From Leptobrachium leishanense (lineage: Eukaryota > Chordata > Amphibia > Anura > Megophryidae), in NCBI GenBank assembly GCA_009667805.1, contig CM019063.1, positions 189,964,661-190,028,660 on the forward strand: a DNA stretch of 64,000 nucleotides. Direction: 5' to 3'. The notes beneath the pieces are model-generated. The model made no database searches. It had not been told where the DNA came from and saw nothing but the letters and a program-made list of their open reading frames with translations. This document shows positions 57,981 through 64,000 of the stretch, one piece after another. Each line of letters opens with the position of its first letter. Position 1 is the stretch's first letter. Made by a program: the position numbers and the translations under genes.

Positions 57981-58189
57981 CTGGCACAAAACCTCTTAAA
58001 TATCCTTAACTAGCAGGACAGTATATTATCGGAATTCCGCACAGCTGTTCGGCGCATCGTTTCCCCGTCATGGTTTGCACGCATGCGCACTCTTTTCGTT
58101 TCGGTCCGCCATTCCGACACATCTTATGTTAATTAACAATCCTCATTCTTACATGGCTATAATCCCACATGTTTATGGACAATCATTAA

Positions 58190-58646
58190 CCTCCCTGGCG
58201 GTCTAATTTTTTCAAAACTTGTGTGTCTAAAAGCGTCTCAATTTTTTTTGACAGAAAACGTGTTTTATATAGTAAGCCTGTACTAATTATGAATAGCTCA
58301 CTGAAATCTTTGCAAATAAGATCTTCAAACGACATATATATATATATGTCAAGTCTTAGAATGTGTATGGTCTGTTAGTGCCACCTAGTGGCTGTTCATG
58401 AGCAATTCATGCTGTAGGATACATTTTGTTTTCAGTTTGCTAATTTGCTGTGTGGTCCCGCCCCCCTGCATCGTGTGACTCGCAGGGAGCGTTACCAGGA
58501 AGCAAGTCGCCTCGATCACACTGCGGGGGACAGCGAGGTAGCGCAAGATGAGGTGAGTATGCAGCCCGCCCGAGTGTGGCTCGGGGTTACCGTTCGCGGT
58601 AGCGAAATTTAACCACGAGTCACACTCGGGAATACCGCCAGGGAGG
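58190..58646. mobile_element. TTAA-type miniature element, 457 bp
   Basis: The ends cctccctggcggt and accgccagggagg are perfect inverses, flanked by TTAA on both sides (58,186-58,189 and 58,647-58,650). The right part carries cccgagtgtggctcggggtt and its inverse, as in the 53,233 copy. A short ta microsatellite lies at 58,336-58,348. It sits in the Penelope 3' UTR. Confidence 0.92.
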
Positions 58647-58948
58647 TTAATACATACATATCAATTAAAAACAATGCCGATCACCTTAATACCAGAACAA
58701 AGGAGTTCTTTATTGCCGAATTCCGTTGCACTAAAAAATAACATAGAAAGAAATTGGTAAATACCACATGAATACATTGTGCACATATTCTCTCTGAACA
58801 CATATCAGAATCAGTCTTTATAACCTAAATACCAATATTATTTATGCTAGACATTAAGGTCTTTATTCCTGAATTCCCATAGTAGTAAACTGAATACTAC
58901 ATACATTTTTTTTAAACAATCACTTAGTTATACCTTTACAGACATATT

Positions 58949-59650
58949 CTAATTAATGAACGCTAGAATATGTATTTTGTTATTAAGTCCTTTCCCATCT
59001 AACGTACCCAATTTGTAGATCCATTCGGTCTCTCTCTTAGTTAATTTAACAGCCATATTTCCTCCTCTCCAATCTGGATCTACCAAGTCAATACCCATAC
59101 TTAAAAAAATCTTCGAATCTAAACAAATTACATTACAGTGTACCGAAACACTATGCTTCAATTTATTTGTTCTAATACAGGAGTAATGCTCCATAAACCT
59201 CTCATGTAGTGTTCTAGATGTTCTACCTACATATTGCGCTCCGCATTTACACTGTAATAAATAAATCGCATTTTTGCTTTTGCAATTAATAAAGTGTTTA
59301 ATTGGATAAATTTCTCCCGTTGCAGTACTTTTAAACTCTAAAGTTCTTCTCGGTTGATGTTTACAGGTGGAGCAATTCCCACACTTCTAGAAGCCTTTAG
59401 GCTTCTCGAAGTAGGTGTTATTCTTTTGTCCTTGGTCGAACGACATACTTGGGGCTACCTTCATCTTAATATTATCCGCCCTTTTAAACACTGTTCTAGG
59501 TCTCTCTGGTAGTAATTCCTTTAAATAAGGGTCATTTTGCAAGATGGGCCAGTGTTTTTTCAGATCCTTCTTGACATCTTCTGCATCCTCATTATATTTA
59601 TTTGGTGATAAAAGTCAATCCATAGTTATAATTCATTCCATTGTTTTTAT
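58949..59650 (-). pseudogene. Penelope-like linker and GIY-YIG endonuclease
   Basis: The minus frame runs from a linker (KKHWPILQNDPYLKELLPER, PRTVFKRADNIKMKVAPS) to a cysteine cluster (KCGNCSTCKH). The endonuclease follows: AIYLLQCKCGAQYVGRTSRT, then LHERFMEHYS, and it ends with RETEWIYKLGTLDGKGLN. Conserved Tyr, Arg and Glu-type positions of the Penelope GIY-YIG domain are visible. A stop lies between KPKGF and KCGNC near 59,388, and the frame joining to RT is broken. The nuclease would nick target DNA for insertion. Confidence 0.85.
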
Positions 59651-59667
59651 CTCCTAGAACGTCTAAT

Positions 59668-60204
59668 CTATTCATCGACGCCACACGCTGTCTTGAGTCT
59701 TTGATTAGCTTTTTCTGGGTATTCTTTAGCTATTAATTTATTTTCTATTGTCGCTGATTGGTTGACAAAGTCATCATAATTAGAACAATTCCTACGCATT
59801 CGCATAAATTGATTCTTGGGAATATTATCTTTCCATTTTCTATAGTGGCAACTGTCATATTTTATATAACTTGCCATCTGTTGGCTTAAAAAAGGTCTAT
59901 TAATTTTACCACCGTTCAGAAAGAATGTCATGTCTAGGAAGTCTATACTTTTGTCATTTATTTCTGCTGAAAAAAAACAGATTATAATTGACATAAAGAA
60001 ATTTTGGAGGGTCGCTCTGTCTCCCTTCCAAATCAAAATCACATCATCTATAGATCGTCTCCATAGCACGAGGTTCGCCCCAAATGGGTTGTCACTCCAG
60101 ATAAATTTGGACTCCCAATCAGCCAGAAAAATGTTGGCATAATTTGGGGCGAACCTGGTGCCCATGGTAGTACCCACCTTTTGGGGGTAATATGCCCCAT
60201 TCAA
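59668..60204 (-). pseudogene. Penelope-like reverse transcriptase, C-terminal part
   Basis: The frame opens with NGAYYPQKVGTTMGTRFAPN and YANIFLADWE, the Penelope RT signature around motif B. It goes on to WRRSIDDVILIW, the catalytic motif C, where the usual Tyr before I-D-D is Ser. DFLDMTFFLNGG and NQFMRMRRNCS follow. It stops at 59,668. The finger and first palm motifs are missing upstream, so this copy is inactive. Confidence 0.9.
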
Positions 60205-60235
60205 ACTAAAGTAATTGTGGGATAATTGTGGGAAA

Positions 60236-61116
60236 AGGAAATTGGAAAATAATAATGAAATATTTTATATAAGTCTTAAAAGTAGGGCTGTAACCCACCT
60301 TCTCACCCCAGAACTTGTGTTCTGACATCATCGGGTCTATCTGAGCGCTTGTAGCAGCATTCGTTCGGAGAGAAAGCAAACATGGGCTTGAGCTGCACAT
60401 GCAGCTACAATCCATCACTCTGACCAGGCGTCACGTATCTTGTGTGTGAAATGTACACAAGATACGCGAGATACGCATATTGCGTCTGTCCATACAAAAG
60501 TTATACACTGCGAATTGCGTAAGAAAAAAAAAAGGGAAAAAGGAGGGAAGGGTTGATTATTTATATAGCGTTCCTTTATGTAAACAAAAAAAAGGGACAA
60601 ATTTTTTTAGCATCTGATAAATCGTTCGGGAAAAAAAAAATGGGCCAACTAATAGATTATGAAAAAAATGGTATTTTCTTACTGTATATTTATTTTTCCA
60701 TTGTGTTAGTGACAGAACCCTTGGGTTTTCCTTCCTTTCCTTGAAAAATGGACAGGTTATATCCAAAGAATACCCTTCCCCTTACGCTCCTCCCCCCTTA
60801 CCTATAAGACCCCTCCAAACCAGGAGCCCCCCAGTCAAAACAAGGCAGAGACAAAAAGAACAAAAAAAAACAACAGCTTTTTTAACAGGGAGGGAATCCA
60901 GAACTGCTGCTAACACTAACGTGGAACAACCTGGGCAGATGTGGAACAAGCAGCCCGCCCCCGGAACGTCCAACACTCCCCAGCACCACACCACTTACAA
61001 CCTGTCTGTCCGAGGACAGGAAGACGACTGGGAGGCTCCTGGTTCGGAGGGGTCTTCGAGGAATCGTCCTTCCCAGGGTCTCTACATTTTTTCTTTTAGG
61101 TAAAAGGCTTTGGATA
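60236..61116. other. Unassigned sequence with one side of a long inverted repeat
   Basis: A and T runs are common. Bases 60,708-60,752 (aacccttgggttttccttcc onward) return inverted at 62,703-62,757 on the far side of the mariner, so an older inverted-repeat structure encloses it. A plus frame at 60,741-61,103 (for example PAPGTSNTPQHHTTYNL) is Pro/Thr/Gln-rich and unrecognised; it may be decayed element sequence. Confidence 0.4.
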
Positions 61117-61264
61117 CAAGGGGGTGCTGATAAGTATTGAGCTTTACGCAGAAAAAAATTGAGCTAGGAAGCTGTAAATTGAAGGGTGTACCAGCCTATT
61201 TGTCTATATTCAATTGTGCAAAAATAAACTATGATCCTTTTTTGTTCTTCATTCCATAGTGAAC

Positions 61265-61560
61265 ATGGCAGCATCTCCAGAAAAGTACAATGTGGAAGAG
61301 CATAGGACCTTGATCAAGTTCCTGTTTCTCCAAGGGAAAGGTGCGAAGAAGATCCATGATGAAATATCACAAACTTTGGGTGACCGTGGCCCTTCACACG
61401 CAACAGTTAAACGTTGGGTTGTCAATTTTAAAACTGCCCATTTCGGTGTAGAAAAGTGAGAAACCCAGTGGAAGGTCTGTTTCGGTCTCTGCCTGCAAAT
61501 GTGAAAGCCATCCGTGTCATGATCACGGAGGACCGCTGAATTTCAACCAAAAGTATTGCT
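61265..61560 (+). pseudogene. Mariner transposase N-terminal part
   Basis: It starts MAASPEKYNVEEHRTLIKFL, then GAKKIHDEISQTLGDRGPSH and ATVKRWVVNFKTAHFGVE. These are two helix-turn-helix regions of the mariner paired-type DNA-binding domain. The frame stops at 61,457 and continues in others to the foldback insertion. No catalytic residue remains in this part. Confidence 0.88.
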
Positions 61561-61563
61561 ATA

Positions 61564-62235
61564 CCAAACAAGAAAGGTGTGGCGCACTCTTATTCCTACT
61601 ATGATATACCACCCTTAGTATATATCCGTGTGGATTTTATGGGTATTACACCAAAATGTTTGTGCAATTCACCTAAAATAAAAGGTGTATATACCTTACA
61701 TATATTGATAGAGACAGATTAAAACGCTAGCGTTTGTCATTCCTTTACCCTGAGATATCCATTGGGGATCCCAACATACGGAGTTCCCCCTCCAGATGAA
61801 AGAAACCAGGGGTGGCTAAAATCAACCCATACGTTACATCTCCTGAGAGTCCAGTCTGGCTCAAAGTAATGTGAGTTAGTAGACGTGTGTCTATTTGGTA
61901 GAGCACAATTCTCACAGGGTGCGCTTTGTTATGATAGGTTTCTTTTTTTCCATGAAAATACTGGACCAACTGAATCTGTCTCTATCAATATATGTAAGGT
62001 ATATAACACCTTTATTTTAGGTGAATTGCACAAACATTTTGGTGTAATACCCATAAAATCCACACGGATATATACTAAGGGTGGTATATCATAGTAGGAA
62101 TAAGAGTGCGCCACACCTTTCTTGTTTGGTATTGTTTATTGCGTGCACCCGTTGGATAGAGGGCACATTTGGTGTTGGGTGAACCGACAAAAGAATTTAA
62201 TTTATATCTTGTGGCGCTACCATTCTCTTTTTGTA
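61564..62235. mobile_element. Fold-back insertion, 672 bp, 15 bp target duplication
   Basis: The 15 bases aaaagtattgctata stand at 61,549-61,563 and 62,236-62,250. Inside, about 159 bp arms (61,564-61,722 and 61,971-62,129, gtgtggcgcactcttattcc and inverse) flank a 250 bp centre. A further 106 bp tail follows, with ttgtggcgctaccattctct at its end. A 15 bp duplication points to retrotransposition. An inverted 5' copy plus tail is a form known from Penelope-like and LINE insertions, so family assignment is open. Confidence 0.75.
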
Positions 62236-62250
62236 AAAAGTATTGCTATA

Positions 62251-62680
62251 TATCTGGAAATATCACGTGAGAGTTGGTGCCATTATCCACGACTTGGAAT
62301 GAGAAAGTTTGCAGCAAATTGGATCCCAAAATGTTTGACAACTGAACAAAAGAGGAGATGCCTCGTCACACACTGCAGGTGAAACGATGAGAAAACTGAC
62401 CTCCTTAGGCTTTCAAGTGATGCCCCATCCACCCTATTCGCCCGACCTGGCTCCTAATGATCATCTGTTCCCCAATCTCAAAAAACACCTAAAGGAACAA
62501 CGATTTGGGAGTGTTCTGGAGGCAACTAATGCTGCAAATGAGTGGTTACACCAGCAGTCGGAAGAATTTTATTTGCAGGGACTTAAGAAGCTGCAGGACA
62601 GATGTCGCAAATGCATCGACTTTCTGGGGGAATATGTAGAAAAGTGTGGCAGTCACAGCTTACTAGCTATTTTTTCTGGG
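62251..62680 (+). pseudogene. Mariner transposase C-terminal part
   Basis: It reads LGMRKFAANWIPKCLTTEQK, then in another frame VMPHPPYSPDLAPNDHLFPN, the third catalytic region of mariner transposase (HPPYSPDLAPxD, DD34D). LKKHLKEQRFGSV follows, with a C-terminal end at 62,680 or shortly after. The central catalytic region with the first two Asp residues is missing. Confidence 0.9.
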
Positions 62681-62704
62681 TATACTTATCAGCACCCCCG
62701 CGTA

Positions 62705-62939
62705 TAACCAATACGGTTTTCAAAGAAAGGAAGGAAGGAAAACCCGAGGGTACTGCCGCTACACGTATGGAAAATAATAGTTATTTGCAGTCCTGATCTA
62801 AAGACATGAAAAATTTATGTAATCTGGAAAACTACAGTGGTTTCAGATTGTAACCACTGGACATGAAAGGTATAACAAAATTGGATCAGAATAAAAGTAC
62901 TTTGAATTACACATGGCAGCAAAGTGTTAAATTGGGAAA
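62705..62939. other. Unassigned sequence with the other side of the long inverted repeat
   Basis: Bases 62,703-62,757 (tataacca, ggaaggaaggaaaaccc) are the inverse of 60,708-60,752. The rest shows no gene or repeat. Confidence 0.5.
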
Positions 62940-62943
62940 TTAA

Positions 62944-63818
62944 CCCCTTAAGGGCCGCTGACGTACCCTGTACGTCTTGTCCTCGGGTCTCCCTTAGACC
63001 CACGGACGTACAGGGTACGTCAGCGGCGCCTAATCCCCCTCCCGCCCGATACTCACCTCCCTCGCCGGATCCCACGGCGATCTGGCAGGGAGGAAGCCTG
63101 CCCATGTGATTTACATGGGCAGGCGAGGCTGATGACGTCGCCACGCTGCGTGGTGACGTCATCAGCAGGCGTCCCCATGGATTTCAATGGAGGGGAGGGG
63201 GGGGCTCCTTCGGAGCCCTCTATCTCCCCAACCATTGAAGCTAGGGAGATGCCGTTTGCACCGCTGGAGAGGGGAGAGCCTCCCCTTTCCAGCGGTGTAT
63301 GGCATTAACCGTTTCACCGCCGGATGCGTGAAAACGCGTGTTGCGGCGCCAAAACGCGATTCAAACCTGGAGGGGGGCTGACATCTTGGATGTCAGCCAA
63401 GCCTCCAGGTCCCCCCCCACCCACTGACAACCTCACCATATGTGTGAGAATGTCAGTGGGCCAGTTAACCCTCTAGCTGCCATGTAGAGATAAGGGGATC
63501 CTAAGGATCCCTTTATCTCCCGATCCATATCAGCTAGATGGTCATATTTGCCACCGTTTGAAAGGCCTGATTATGGCCTTTCAAATGATACCAAACATGA
63601 CCAGGTTTGGTTTTAAAAAAAAAAAAAAAAAAAAAATTAAATAAAAAAAAAATAATAAAAAAATTAAATAAAATAAAAAAATGGTTTTTTTTTAAAAGTT
63701 TTTTTGTCTGGGGGGGGTTTAATTAAATAGGACCTAGGCGGTCATCTAAAAATAATTAGCACAAAATGGTCAGAATGAGCGCAGCGCACATAGGTGAACT
63801 GTCTCAGCAGTGAAGGGG
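62944..63818. mobile_element. TTAA-type miniature element, 875 bp
   Basis: It is flanked by TTAA (62,940-62,943 and 63,819-63,822). The ends ccccttaagg and tgaagggg are short inverses. Near the left end, gacgtaccctgtacgt and acgtacagggtacgtc form a stem. The middle contains gatgacgtcgccacg and cgtggtgacgtcatc as another stem. A-rich low-complexity sequence lies at 63,616-63,690. There is no gene. Confidence 0.8.
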
Positions 63819-63822
63819 TTAA

Positions 63823-64000
63823 AAAGCAAACGCATGTAAAAATTGGGTATTTCTAGTCTCGGGACAAAATTTTGAACCTATTTAGCCAGGGTCGTTTTGG
63901 GTGGTTGTAGATTTTGGGGATTAAATTACAAAAAAGTGTGTTTTTACCATTTTTTTCCTCATATTTCATATTTTTTTTTATAGTAAATTATTCGATATGA
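63823..64000. other. Unassigned sequence at the window end
   Basis: AT-rich, with no feature recognised. Confidence 0.4.

Larger units (their letters stand above)
57120..60235 (-). mobile_element. Penelope-like retroelement, 5'-truncated and decayed
   Basis: In minus order: the C-terminal part of the reverse transcriptase (60,204-59,668), a linker, a GIY-YIG endonuclease (to 58,949), and a 3' UTR. A TTAA element is inserted there (58,190-58,646), followed by a terminal-repeat-like region to about 57,120 with a hammerhead-like motif. This RT plus GIY-YIG order is unique to Penelope-like elements. The 5' boundary near 60,235 is where similarity stops; the left boundary is approximate. Confidence 0.82.
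61117..62702 (+). mobile_element. Mariner-type transposon, internally broken
   Basis: The ends are caagggggtgctgataagta and tacttatcagcacccccgcg, near-perfect inverses, with TA on both sides (61,115-61,116 and 62,703-62,704). The transposase N-terminus and C-terminus are both on the plus strand. The middle is partly deleted and carries a 672 bp insertion (61,564-62,235). Confidence 0.92.

Noticed and set aside
60741..61103. 120-codon plus frame as a gene
   Set aside because: It has low-complexity Pro/Thr/Gln composition, no motif, and lies within an inverted repeat abutting a mariner.

Overview
The window looks like non-coding DNA from a vertebrate nuclear genome, most likely an amphibian (frog). 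I found no host gene that I can support. Nearly every recognisable protein belongs to a transposable element: Tx1/L1-type LINEs, a CR1/L2/Rex1-type LINE, a Penelope-like element, a chromodomain Ty3/gypsy element, Tc1 and mariner transposons, hAT-type elements and TTAA-type miniature elements. The amphibian guess is inference from this mixture (chromovirus, Penelope with hammerhead motifs, Tx1-type L1 and abundant Tc1 together). No species can be named from the sequence alone.

Layout. 1-12,661: an old minus-strand L1 (A) whose 5' UTR was split by a younger L1 of the same kind (B, 6,345-12,315) with an intact 1,259-codon ORF2. 13,244-14,444: a TA-flanked inverted-repeat element filled with a 20-22 bp minisatellite and a 214 bp hairpin. 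14,447-16,862: a LINE relic split by a Penelope-like insertion that carries a textbook hammerhead ribozyme and is itself split by a solo LTR. 17,690-18,494: a miniature element. 18,621-28,062: a gypsy provirus with matching 5 bp target duplications, split by a Tc1 element, which is split by a non-autonomous LTR retrotransposon with a repeat-bearing Gag-like reading frame.

28-42 kb: mostly unassigned DNA with solo LTRs, SINEs, miniature elements, a retrocopy-like insertion at the apex of a palindromic element, a degenerate telomere-like array and a cluster of nested miniature elements. 42,751-44,684: a hAT-type element (8 bp target duplication) filled with the same minisatellite family as the 13 kb element, although the two have unrelated termini. 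45-50 kb: another solo LTR, a SINE fragment and long featureless AT-rich DNA. 50.5-51.8 kb: a LINE with a long open reverse-transcriptase frame. 52-60.2 kb: miniature elements, a snapback palindrome, an old L1 relic and a Penelope-like element with broken RT and GIY-YIG parts. 61-64 kb: a mariner split by a fold-back insertion, then a TTAA element.

How the parts relate. Nesting order and target-site duplications give a relative insertion history at several places. The strongest unusual signals are the complete hammerhead ribozyme at 16,624-16,668, the minisatellite shared by two unrelated DNA transposons, the three-level nest at 18.6-28.1 kb with an internal LTR/Tc1 rearrangement, and the nearly intact L1 B. 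All assignments come from reading the sequence; no database search was run.
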